Positions 21,931-34,200 of a DNA stretch of 64,000 nucleotides are shown here, in pieces. Source of the stretch: Imbricaverruca yamaguchii. Lineage: Eukaryota; Arthropoda; Thecostraca; Neoverrucidae. The position numbers and the translations under genes were made by a program. Where the stretch lies: positions 2,124,001 to 2,188,000 of the forward strand of contig JAOTOL010001614.1 of assembly GCA_034440575.1 (NCBI GenBank), in the 5' to 3' direction. The notes beneath the pieces were generated by a model that was given only the letters and a program-made list of their open reading frames with translations, made no database searches and was not told the DNA's origin. The first letter of the stretch is position 1, and each line of letters begins with the position of its first letter.

Positions 21931-23038
21931 TCTTGTGGCTTTCAGAAACATTCAGGCAGCGAGCGTAGCGTCAGGCCGTTGTGGAGCGTGCAAAACCAAG
22001 AAAAAGCTATGAGAAATCGAGACCTCAAATCATATAATCAGAAATCGAGTCATATAAGGATTTGCGCAGAAAGCTGCGCAGTAGGGATGACTCCACCTCA
22101 TATATATCGCCCTGGGTCAAGTTAAATAGTGTCGATAGATATGGCATGGGCCTAAATAACATCCCCTTACATAATAACTAGCACGTTCGTGTAAAGGCCT
22201 CCCATGGTAATAGAAATACCATGAAACAACCTTTCAAATGACGGATAATTTATACCTAGCACGCATACTTGCTACCCACTAACGTACGCGGAAAGGTACC
22301 ATTTCTTGCCGTCGTGATAACCTGCTGAACCCAAATCAACGCCCAGATGACGTCACCGGCTCCCAATACATTGACAAGGACCGATCTTGTGCCCTGATTT
22401 GCACAGGGCCTTGGATTTGCACCGGAAGACGTGATAAAGGTCAGAGTCGCGGTGGTATGAGCTACGGCGGGAATTGCAGGAATTATTGGCTTATGTAGGA
22501 GAGGTACCGGGTTGGATTTGTTGTTCACAATCCGGATTTGCAGAGATCTTAGAGCTTTCAAACATACACAATAGTCCTCCCTGTTTTTGACATTAAAAGC
22601 CGAAACCGTGTCTGGGTTTTTCGCTGTTAATGTTTGTGCTTTAAGGTGTTTGATGAATTAGTGAAATTTATGTTCATTCTAGTGCAATGTTTATGAAGGT
22701 GACTAAAGCAGTGATAAAGTATTCATGGAATAGGGTGGAATATAGTACTTTCTGAACACTCCATTGACATCCTTCTCCAAGAAGTATTGACATCCTCGTT
22801 TATGGCATCTTCATGTCTCCTTTCTAACAGTATGTAGGTAGTTTCGTTTTGTGTATGGTTATCATGCCAATGCCCTCAAAGGAATGGTGATGCATGAACA
22901 TTCTGCAGTACAATTTTTGATAAATTTAGGAAATTCGCTAATTACAAATATCAATACAAATGGTGTATCCACACTAAATTTGGTGTGAATACACTGCTTG
23001 TGATTTTTGTGCAATTGCCTCTGGTCATGACCAAATTG
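21931..23038. other. no gene recognised
   Basis: 21.93-22.57 kb is mixed-composition sequence without a recognisable domain. From 22.6 kb it becomes AT-rich and CpG-poor. Confidence 0.5.
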
Positions 23039-23051
23039 ATATTTGGACATT

Positions 23052-23203
23052 GGGGACGAGTATCCTGGGGTAAGTTGCTCAGCTTACAAACAAAAGGTTG
23101 TGAGTGAGTCTCACCTGTCACAACTATTCACCTATGACCAATTGTCATGAGATTGGAGATGCTACATGACTCAATGGCCAATGTGTCATGAAACCAATAA
23201 GCA
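23052..23203 (+). mobile_element. tRNA-derived SINE, copy C, with 13-bp target duplication
   Basis: Same body as the other SINEs ('gagattggagatgctacatgactcaa'-like) but with CG replaced by TG/CA. It is flanked by perfect copies of 'atatttggacatt' at 23039-23051 and 23204-23216. Confidence 0.88.
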
Positions 23204-23824
23204 ATATTTGGACATTACATCTGTACTGTGCCCAAGTCATTCAAGATGTTTACCCAAGTTGGCCTTGGATGCCCTTTTTGCTCAACTTTCTTGTTTGGTT
23301 GATCCAGTGTTATTTTTGGATCTTTATCTAATTTTGGCATCTTTTTTTTGCAATATGGTGGGCAGAAGCAGCTAATTTAACTAACATTCTATCAAGTTTT
23401 ATAAAGGGTCAGCCCCCTTTGCCTGACCATGCATTTGAACTGCCATAGGTGATGTCATGCCCTGACCGGGCCCATGATGCCAAATGTCTTTGAACTATAA
23501 CAAAAATGTAAGGTAATGTGTCTGGGGTGTGGAGGTGAGACTTTCAGATATTCAAGGAGAGATAGGAAATTGTTGTTATTGAAGAGGAAAGATATTCAAT
23601 TGTGTTAATTTCAAGTGACCTTAAAGCAGAAATTCAATATGTCTTATCTTGGAACAGGGCAATGGAATTTTGGGAATTATTAATAGGAATGTGAGGTATA
23701 AGAGCAAGAAAATCATGCAAAAAAACTGTACTTAACCTATGTGTGACACAATCACAATATTATGTGTGGACATGAAGCCTTTACTTGGAAATAGATATAG
23801 CTATGCTAGAAAGAGTGCAACATG

Positions 23825-24018
23825 GTTGGTTGGTTGGTTATTGGTTCCACCAATAACCAACCTCTCACACTGATTGGTGTGAGATAATCATCATTATATA
23901 ATCATCACCAACCTCTCACACTGATTGGTCATGGGCAAAGAGTAGTGACAGGTGAGATTCAAACCCACACCCTTTCAACTGTGAGGCGAGCAACTTACCC
24001 CTAGACTGCTCATCCCCC
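23825..24018 (-). mobile_element. tRNA-derived SINE, copy D, internally rearranged
   Basis: The minus-strand head (box B on the + strand as 'gagattcaaaccc') and body are present, with a partly duplicated 'cctctcacactgattggt' segment. Flanks 23811-23824 and 24019-24032 match in 13 of 14 bases ('aagagtgcaacatg' / 'aagagcgcaacatg'). Confidence 0.82.
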
Positions 24019-24094
24019 AAGAGCGCAACATGAAGCCACTAGACTTGTCAGTGCACAAGGTAACTGAAAATATGGGGAAAAACTTATGGCATTA

Positions 24095-24335
24095 GATATG
24101 CACTTACTCATATGTATGAGATTGAGGGGTGATATGATTTAGATGTATAAAATTGTCAAAGGGGTCAGGTCAATCTGACTGATGCCCTTCTAGTTAGAGT
24201 ATCACATAAGAACCATCTTGAAGTGTATTTTTGGTGAAATCTAAATTACATGGTGGCATTCTACTATTCTTGTTTCCACATCTCACCTAATGAAGATCAT
24301 CATCTGGTCATTGAGATAGAGACTACTCACATGTG
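24095..24335 (+). pseudogene. degraded LINE polymerase C-terminal fragment
   Basis: Conceptual translation gives scattered blocks like 'MYEIEG', 'DMI..MYKIVKG' and 'ISHKNHLEVYF' in several frames. These resemble the C-terminal 'RGDMIEVYKILKG' region of CR1/jockey polymerases. Frameshifts and stops are many. Confidence 0.45.
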
Positions 24336-25212
24336 TAGATGCTGGCCATTCTTTTCTGCTTTGGTGTAATGCTACATTTTGTTAGATGGGTGATATGGGA
24401 GAAGTCATACAGGGATGTGGACATTTACCATGAAGATGAAGTCATTCAACATCACTTAGTTCCTGTCAACTCAACTCAGCAAAGGGAATTTCAATGGAAG
24501 CAAAGGGAATTTTGCTTTCAGCAAAGTTGTGTTATTTTGGGAGCACTGGCATATGTTCTATCAACAACCACTACTGTTTATCAAATATCATAATAGGCAG
24601 TCACATTACCTAAAATGTATTGCATGTTATGGGTGTATTGCTATATATGTTAGCAGGCATGTGCACAACATGGTACAGTTGAAAACATGGAACAAAGGTT
24701 GTCTGGACAGACCTTGATGAGGCTTGATGTGAATATGTGCTGGGGAAAGATTTCATTTTGGTGTTCAGTAAGTGGTATGTTCCACCCATATTCACAATGG
24801 ATGTATCACTGATCTGTTATGTAGGATCAAGTGGCCAGGCCACCCATTCAATGACAAAAATCACTACTTTTTTCAGGAGCAGCCTCCAGTTGTTACCTAG
24901 ACCCACCAAAGACCATCAGTTTATCAGTCATTTGGGCTTTGTGGCACATCAACATTATTGATCTTATGGTGACCATTCCAGAAACCACTAATTAGCACAG
25001 CAGCTTGTGAAATGGCAAAATATATGTATTTGTTTTACTTTGCACCCCCATCCAGATATGTGTGCTCTTATGTTATCATTGTCTACCAGTGACATCCTCT
25101 ATCTTATTGAACCATTCATGCCATGTCTGGCCTCTTGTCTGGTATCATACTGATGCCAAGTTTCTGACTCAATTTCAGCATCATCCCAGTTGACTGTGCT
25201 ACAGAGACAGAC

Positions 25213-25237
25213 ATGACATCCAGACCTATAAGGAGTG
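25213..25237 (+). CDS. left dsRBD gene, exon 1
   Basis: A 25-nt coding exon ('MTSRPIRS' plus one base) ending at 'AGTG|GTGAGT'. It was found by alignment to the right copy. The donor lies 12 nt earlier than in the right copy and keeps phase 1. Confidence 0.65.
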
Positions 25238-28200
25238 GTGAGTAAAGCAAGAAGCAAGTATTTCTTAAATGCATCTTTTTAATCACTCTCAAAGCAGGGC
25301 TTGAGTTTTCAACATACACTTTGTGTCATGTCAACTAGGTTTGACCTATGAAAGCTTGCAAAACTGGTAAAATAGGCACAGAAATTGGTGCCATGTTGAC
25401 ACTTCCTTTGACAATTTCAGTTCCAATTGTGTCTATGTCTACGCATTGTACATATTGTATGATATGTGACAATCTATGTGGCATACAAACACTGTCTTAT
25501 ATATCTGAAAATGATGAAGCATTGTGTCTCAGTATGTTGTTCTCAGTTCTTCTCAGCAGACTGGCTGTTTGGAGTTGCAATCTCTTTATTGTCTCAGCAG
25601 GCAAGTTGAGTGAAGTGAATCTGCCATGGACAAATGTCATTAGTAGTGTTCTGCATTCAGGCTCCTCTTAAATTTAATGAATGTGAAAATATTGGTCTGA
25701 ATAACTTAGTGTGCAGCCAGCTCTTCTTCCCTTGCATTACCTTACCTTACCTTTTGAATTTTGGTTTTAGAGTAAGCATTGGTTGGACAATGATATTTTG
25801 ATATGTGGGCAGGGCTGGCAGAGAGGTACTTGGTAAAATCAGGCTGCAATTTTGCTATACTTCTCTACCTTCTGCTATTGTTGTTATGACATTTGCATGC
25901 ATGAAGGTTATCTAGATTCATCTACAAATATATAACTTAATGCAGATGGACTCATTATTTTTTAGGGATAATGGATCAGTTTAAAAAAGAAGCTTGATTA
26001 GGGCACATAATTTTGCAAATTAGTATAAGGAAAGACAATAATTTAATCTTCGGATACCTTGGATATAGTTTGGACTAGTCCTTTTCGAAAGTAGGATAGC
26101 TTAGGAAATATAAGTACTGGGGAACAAACTAAGCAACCAAGATAGCAGGACATGCACCTCTGGGCAGCCAGTAGCTACCAATCTGGTGTTGTGATATGTT
26201 TCAGATGGTCCGATGAGCCAGCCACTCTCCAACAACTTCGTCAGCGAATCACGGCCGTCCCAGATTCCGGTGATTGGCGGCTATTCCACCAGTGGGCCGG
26301 ACCCGGCAGTCAAGGTTAGGACCATGTCCAGCTCCATCACCATGGTCAGCTGTAGATCGCTGCTCTAGGACTGAAAAGACTGTCTCATGGACGGAAACCA
26401 TCTCTTGAACCAACCGATTAATTCTTTGCTTAGACCAGATGTGATCCACTTGACCTATGCTGGTGCAGTGTTAGCAACCATGAGGCATCAGTCTACAAGG
26501 TCATCAATGTTTTCCCAGTCACAAGCGATTGGCAGATACTCCAGCATAGCTCAGCCACTTATACTCCATTTGTTTTCCCCCATGAAAATGAGGGGGCGAG
26601 TGGTCTAGGGGTAAGTCTTACGACCGAAAGGTTGTGGGTTCGAGTCTCACCTGTCGCTACTCTTCGCCCGCGACCAATCGGCGTGAGAGATTGGCGACAC
26701 TACATGACTCAACGGTCGACGTGTCGTAAAACCAACAACAACCACCACCACCACCCCATGAAAATAACGTTCACATCCATTCTGTTTGGAGGTATATAAC
26801 AAGGTCGCCATGTGACTAGTCAGTACGCTCTAAAGTTGCCTGACCTGACCTGACTTGACCTATGTCTGGCAGCCGGAGCAGCCGCGACACTCCCTGGATG
26901 GGGATGCTCCTATGAGCGGCGACAACCAAGCAGGAGCAGCTGAGACGAAGAATGGCAACGGGCTGGGTAGCATGCCTTGGATAAAGAGAGGTGAATGTCA
27001 AATCCAATGCATCCCATTTTCTATTCATTGTATTCGGGCACAAGCTCATGGTCACCTTAACCAGTCCTATCTCGTGGGGTCTTCAATTGGCCCCTCAGGT
27101 TTTTCGTGGATAGTGGACGAACGGCGCGTGGTAGCGCGCCAAAATTTGGCATACCTCTTCCCACATCAATTTGCCATACTGTTGCAAAATTTTGAAGTCA
27201 GGTCTCTAGTGTCAATGAATTAGTCAAGGTCAAGTGAGGTCACCTCCAAAAAAGTTCAACCAGTCATCATGCTTTAGTGGATACAGACATTTTTATGAAA
27301 CTTTCAGCGTTTGCTTATCTTTATGGATGCAACAAAACGTACTAGGGGAATTTTTCCTTTTTTCCCCATTTTTGACTACATATACATTTTGCATATTTGC
27401 CTATTGCAGTTCAAATCGAAGATTCTGGCTAATGTAAGCATATTTTATTAAGGCAAGTTGGCTTCAAACAACGTTTCTCGGTCCGCTCTAATCATTACGA
27501 AAGGAAAATTAAAGAAAACTTGAAAACTTAAAATTGTTAAATTAAAAATTTTATTTTAAAAAATGTTGGGGGCGGAAAATTTGTATGACCCTGGTCGATT
27601 TCAATGTCCTTTTTTCTCATTCTAAATAATTTTTTTAGATATCCCCAAAATGAATTCCCCAGAGCTAAATACATAATGTAAGTTGTGAAAAGTCGTAAAA
27701 ACCTGGCCCCCCTAGTAGCGTCACTTTTGTGGTTTTTTTTTGGAGGGGGCGTGGGTGGATTCGGACCCTAATCGTCGAGCGCATTCCGATGACACCTCTT
27801 TAGTTCTCGTGCGACCCTTAATTTGGATTTTAGATGGGGGTTACTATCTGCCCCCCTAGACGGGGTGAGGATCTCACCGGAGAAATGACGGGGGATATTA
27901 AAAACAAATTATTTGGGAGAGACCATGGAACCTCATCCTTGCTATTGACCATGATACATGCTATTTGCAATTGCTATTAACCATGCTACCATCACCCCTT
28001 AATCTTTGCTATTGTCCAGAGCAGCAGACATCACACCAGTTGCAGTCAGTTTCTCACGAGTCACAATGAGCCATCATCCAATTGCTGAATAACCGTATTC
28101 TCGATCCTGGTCTCGACCTTGGCCGGTCGTAATGAGGCTCGGCCTCATGACCGGAACTGGACATTATCATCATTATCTATATCATTATTATCCTCAATTC

Positions 28201-31200
28201 GGACCATATTCTGCGGAGTGGCGCTGCCTCTGTAGTTGATGATCTAAATCTGTATTCACCAGATGCATTGCCGTCTTCTCTACGTCCAATTTGAGTTGCA
28301 TAGTGCAGCAATTAGCTTCGTTGACTTCGGCATTTCAGCACAATATATTCAGATTTAATAACATCCGGCGTTGGACCGTATGTTGCGATACCACATGAGC
28401 AGTTTCGGCAGAAGAGCATTCGTTTCCAGTTTGCTAGTGTTGGAACTGGTTGCACAATTAGTCTTTCCCTAAGTCAAGCTCCACTATGGAACATTGCGCA
28501 CGGCATTAGCGCGATTTTACGGCATCGTATAACGAAATCGCTGCACTTGTGGCTCAGATGTTCATCACCAATATTGGCCTCAGACGAGGTCTATATCCCC
28601 GGGTGTCTATTTTAGCTTCATGCATGAGCAGAAGCAGCCAGGCCAGCATTAATCATACCGTGGGATCAGTCTGCGCGTCGGGCCATACACGCGGCTGGCC
28701 GGTGTGGTGAGACGCCATGCCCGCCGCCTTCGGTGCGCCAGGCGGTGTGTGTGTCTCCTGGGCGGGCCGGGTAAGGAGAGCCGGCGCACTGACGCGCGTC
28801 CTCGGCTCGCCGACAGGCGGCCCCCGCTCCCGTCCCGCCCCGCGCCCACTCCGGTGCCGTCTGTGCGGCGGTGCCACGGCCTGCCGCCGGCACCGCCGTC
28901 GGCCGGTGCCGGTCGTGCTGTGTGTCCCCAGGAGGTGGGTGCTGGGTGTTGCTCTGAGGCGGCACGTACTGGCCGGCGCGCCCCGCCGCCGGCCGGTACG
29001 TGCCGCCGCTCTGACCTGACCAGAGCCGCCCTGACCCGTCTGCCTGGCCAGCGCCTGGCGTGCGCAAACGGAAAAACAAGAGGCTGCAGCAGCAACGGCT
29101 GCGCAAGCACGTGACGCCCAAGAACGCGACCATGGCGCTGCAGGAAGTGTGCCCGTACGTCACGTGTACCTACTCGTCTCTGCCAGAAGACCCGGGCGTG
29201 TGCACGGCGGAGGTCGTGGTAAGTGAGCACGGGGGTGTCGTAATATGGGGGTATGGCTTGGGCACGCGTATGTCGGTATTCATTGGCCGTCTATGGCTGA
29301 TTTTGGTATGGTGAGAGTCGCGCTGCGGTGTGAACGTTCGGAAGCTAACAGGTCAGGAAAACTATTCCTGGAATAAGGTAATTCCGTGCGAAACCGAACG
29401 GTGGAATTCCAAGGATTGCGCCCTTCATTTGGGATGTTTTTTAATAGCAGTATTGGCCCTCCCGATGAGGCATCACCTTTACGCGGTGGGGGGGGGAGAT
29501 TGAGTTGCCCCAATGACCCGGCGACCATCATGCCGGCGAGGGGTGAGACCAGGAGTGCCTCACTCGTCCTTCCGTCCATACGCTCCCATTCCAATGCCCA
29601 TCTCATCCCATCATCCATATCCTTCAATTGGCCCTGCAACACCAATTTTCCCTGCTATGAGCAGGCAGGGCAACATCCCCGGTCCTGCCCACCAGCTCCG
29701 TTTTATCGGGATAGCCGCGCCCCTCGGCCCGCCCCCCGGGGTTGACCGAGTCCGAGTGGAGGTTGAGGTCTACCGTCGCACGGTGCTAGTTGCGACGGGG
29801 GACCAACACGCCTCTTTGGTCCCGATATCCCGGAGGGGCGGGCGGGTCCGTGGGGCCTCACGCGGGTCAAGTGGCAGGTCGCCGCGGGCTGGGGGCCTGG
29901 GTTTCCCAGTGCCTGCCGGCCCGGCCGGCCGGGGTCAAGGGGTGGGCGGTGCTGGATCCTGTAGGGGTGGTGTCGGTGAAGGCTCTCTCCCGGCCTGGTG
30001 AAGGCGTCGCCTGCCCCGTATAGCTCCTCGGGCGCCTGGCGACCTCCCGTTCGCGGGACCCAGGCGTCCCCCAGTAGGGCTCTATGCGGTGGGGCGCCTG
30101 AGAAGCAAAAACAAAAACACACTACATGGCAACCAGAATAATCAAAAACGCCCCCGGTCCCTCGTAGGAGCCAGACCTGCCCCCACCCGTCGTGGGTGGG
30201 GTGGGGGGCTCCCCTGACACAGACAGCGCTAACGTTCCCCCTACACATCGGGTCCTCATTTTCAGAGGACGAGGACGAGGCGGGACGAGGTCGGTCTCTG
30301 TCGCCTCAGGCTAGGACACACCCACCCAACGCACCACTATTTGCTCTGTGGGGAGGACAGTCCAAAGTGCCCACGATCCCACGCACCACTGTCAGTACGT
30401 CATATTCTGTTATCCTGCCCCCTATTCGCCGATGCTCGAAGAGGCCTTGGAATCGTGCAGCCGCCGTCACTCCGTGAACTCCTGGGTGACCATTCACGCG
30501 CTGTAACTTCAGGACAGCTGTTTCGCTTTCGCTCGGATGTCAAATTTCGAGCGATTTACACACCTCGCTGACATGTAACACTATACGCTCGGAACCGTGA
30601 CATGTCGCTCCAACTGATCTTCGCTTGCTCTCACTGTTAAGCTGTGTCACTGATGATACTCCCGTTTCACTGTTTCACTGATGATGTTTGTTTGTGCTTG
30701 CTCTTTCGGTTTCACTGTTTCACTGATGCTTCTCCCGTTTCACTGTTCCACTGATGTCTGCTTGTGCTTGCTCTTTATGATTCACCGTTTCACCGTTCCA
30801 TTTCGCCGTTTCGCTGATGTTGCTTGCGTTTCGCTGACTATGTTGTGGGCTGAATTGCACGTTGTGGCTTCGGGACAGCTGTTTCGCTTTCTCTCGGATT
30901 CAAGGGTTGGAGCGATTTGCACACCTCGTGGACATGTGGCACTGAAGTGTTTGTCTGTCTTTTGAAGTCTCGCATAATACTGTTCGCATGAATCCCCTTA
31001 AGTTGTCCATCTAAAATTGTTTTGGGAGCTGTATGACCAACGCAGTCGATGCGCCCGAAAGCCCAAATAACCAACCAATAGCAGTATTGGTGTATTGAAA
31101 TTCGCATCTGTATAATTCACCTGTGCCGTTTTTGAATTGCATTACAGTACATCTCCATTGTTTTGATCCCATCTTGGCACGGGGGTCGTCCATCCCATGT

Positions 31201-34200
31201 GTAGGAAGTTGGAGCAACTAACCCGCACTGTGGTTCCGATGTCCCGGGGCTCACCCCGGAACCGCCGCGCTGGCATTGTCTCACGCTGCCGGCCGCCGCA
31301 CCTGTTCTCAGGTTCGGGGCGGTAGGATGTTCCACGGCGTGGGCAGCAACAGGTCGCTGGCTCGCGCCGCCGCCTCTGAGTTGGCGCTGCAGTCGTTCGT
31401 GTCCAAGCCGAAGAAGGTGAAGAACGAGGCCGGCCACGAGGAGGTGGTGGACGATACGCCGTGGGGGGCGCTCGCCTCGTTCGCGCTGCACAAGCTGTTC
31501 TGCGACTGGAAGCGCGGCGTGGTCGGAACACCCGTCTGTGTGGAGAGCGTGCCGGTCGACAGTGCGGGGGACGCCGCCGGTGTCGGCACGAGCACGCCGT
31601 TTGTGCCGGTCAGTGGAGTGACGTCACGCCCGACCTGTCAGCTCGCCGGCTGGCAGGCGGGCAGCCGTGAGTTGTGTTGGTCGCGGCTGTGTTCTATGGG
31701 GACGTTATGTGCACATAGTGACCTGATCAGTCGGCGCGCCCTACTGCACCAATCCACCGTGAGAGTATGAAAATGTTTAGATGTTTCTGAAATGCATGTT
31801 ACCCCATCCCTGTCACCCAATATGTCGTGATAAATGCATGTGTTCAGTCCTCCGATGGTCAAATGTCGCCCATTTTGCCGAATTGGTTCCCTCCACGTTT
31901 TTCTTTTCGTGCATTTTGTTTGTTGATTTGGGCGTGCCGGCGACGTCTGCCACCGTGAACCGTAAGGGCCGTTCTGCAGTCGCATTGCTTTAAATGAAGG
32001 GTGTATTGGCTGGGGAATGGCGAAGCTGCCGAAATGTGTAGGGTTATTGTCCCGAATAGTGTCTTCAATAGGAGACCATCTATTTGCAGCGATACAATTT
32101 GAGCGCCAAATGAAGGAAAGAAATGATGACTAAGCATTACATTGGAGCTTATCACATTCAGACGATCTCTGTGAGGCTACATTCAGTTTTCTGTTCGCAA
32201 AATCGTGCGTAGCACTTGATGGGGTATCGCGTTCCGTATGCTGGATACTTGAGTAGCTGCTGGCCAGACCGGCCATCCAGCCGCAACCCGTCCAGGCGCG
32301 CCCAACATGCCAACCGTGCAGTTACTGAGGTCCAGTTAGTCCGAATTAGACAAGTTGGGTAGAAAACATCACGGAGTAGGCAACTATTTGCATCATAAAT
32401 CAGGTGTGTATCTGTTTGGGATCTTCTGTCGGTCTCTATGAGCGTGCCCAGGGTATAATGATGTAATCAAAGGATACCTGGCATTAATTACTTTTATGTA
32501 GCTCCCGCATCTGTTTGAAGTGTTGCTGGATGGCACACAGACCCAGGATAGTTTGATACAAGTACATATGTATTCCGTATATTCCATTGGGCGTTTTTGT
32601 CAGAGATTTGATAACAATATTGGATTTTATTCAAAGGACACCACAAGGGTTCCGTATCACTTACCAGTTCTGGACTTCTCCAGACTTCCAAATGTTCACA
32701 CAAGATATCTGCAGACTTTTCGGCGAACAACCAGAGACCTAAGTCACTAACAGTCCTGTTCACAGTCCGCATTGTTTCGGACCGTGGCCCGTACTGACAG
32801 CTGGACTCGTCCCCAGCCGCAACGTAACCCGATGGACGAGGGCGACAGCGAGTCGGCCAGTGAGGGGAGCCGCGCCAAAAGGCCCAGAATGGCGCGCCAG
32901 CTGCCCGACGACGCTGCGGAGCGGAACCCCGTGCAGCTGCTGCACCAGATGCGACCCGACACCGAGTTCGAGATGCTGCCGCAGGAGGCCGGCGACCAGC
33001 TCTACAAGACGACGGCCACCATCGACAATCTGTCGTTCGAGGCCACCGGTGAGCTCCTGCCGTGCTCATGGACTTGTATGGTGTCCAGCTGTGGAATTTG
33101 TGCATCCGTCAGGTCACGCGTGTGGCGACAATTAGAAGCATTTTCAGCTGGTGTCCCAGCTCCCCTCGCTCGTCTCGAGGAGCTTGCTCGTATGAACTGA
33201 ACGTATGGGATCGGCGGTCATGTGCTCGTTGTTGGGACCAGATAGTAATTATGTGAAGGGTACCCAGTTCGAAGTGAGCATTTGTTTAATTTTCGGTTCC
33301 TCGAACCGTAACGAGGGTCGGTAGCGACTGATTGTCTCACTCCTTAGCTATTTGAGTTTAAGGACGCTTGGAACAAAACGTGCGATCTGGCAGTGTTGGC
33401 GCTGGCAGACACTGGTGTGCCCGGGCAGTGTTGGCGCTGCCAGACACTGGTGTGCTCGGGCAGTGTTGGCGCTGGCAGACACTGGTGTGCTCGGGCAGTG
33501 TTGGCGCTGGCAGACACTGGTGTGCCCGGGCAGTGTTGGCGCTGCCAGACACTGGTGTGCCCGGGCAGTGTTGGCGCTACCAGACACTGGTGTGCCCGGG
33601 CAGTTGCTGGCGCTGCGGCAGACACTGGTGTGCCCGGGCAGTGTTGGCGCTGGCAGACACTGGTGTGCCCGGGCAGTGTTGGCGCTACCAGACACTGGTG
33701 TGCCCGGGCAGTGTTGGCGCTGGCGCTTGCCCGGGCATTTGGCTCCTGATTGACACTGGTGTGCCCGGGCAGTGTTGGCGCTGGCAGACACTGGTGTGCC
33801 CGGGCAGTGTTGGCGCTGGCAGACACTGGTGTGCTCGGGCAGTGTTGGCGCTGGCAGACACTGGTGTGCCCGGGCAGTGTTGGCGCTGGCAGACACTGGT
33901 GTGCCCGGGCAGTGTTGGCGCTGGCAGACACTGGTGTGCCCGGGCAGTGTTGGCGCTGGCAGACACTGGTGTGCCCGGGCAGTGTTGGCGCTGGCAGACA
34001 CTGGTGTGCCCGGGCAGTGTTGGCGCTGGCAGACACTGGTGTGCCCGGGCAGTGTTGGCGCTGCCAGACACTGGTGTGCCCGGGCAGTGTTGGCGCTGCC
34101 AGACACTGGTGTGCCCGGGCAGTGTTGGCGCTGGCAGACACTGGTGTGCCCGGGCAGTGTTGGCGCTGGCAGACACTGGTGTGCCCGGGCAGTGTTGGCG

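Noticed and set aside
28704..29019. GC-rich ORFs on both strands before exon 4, matched in the other arm
   Set aside because: They are conserved between arms only because the intron itself is nearly identical; no domain is seen and the true acceptor lies downstream.
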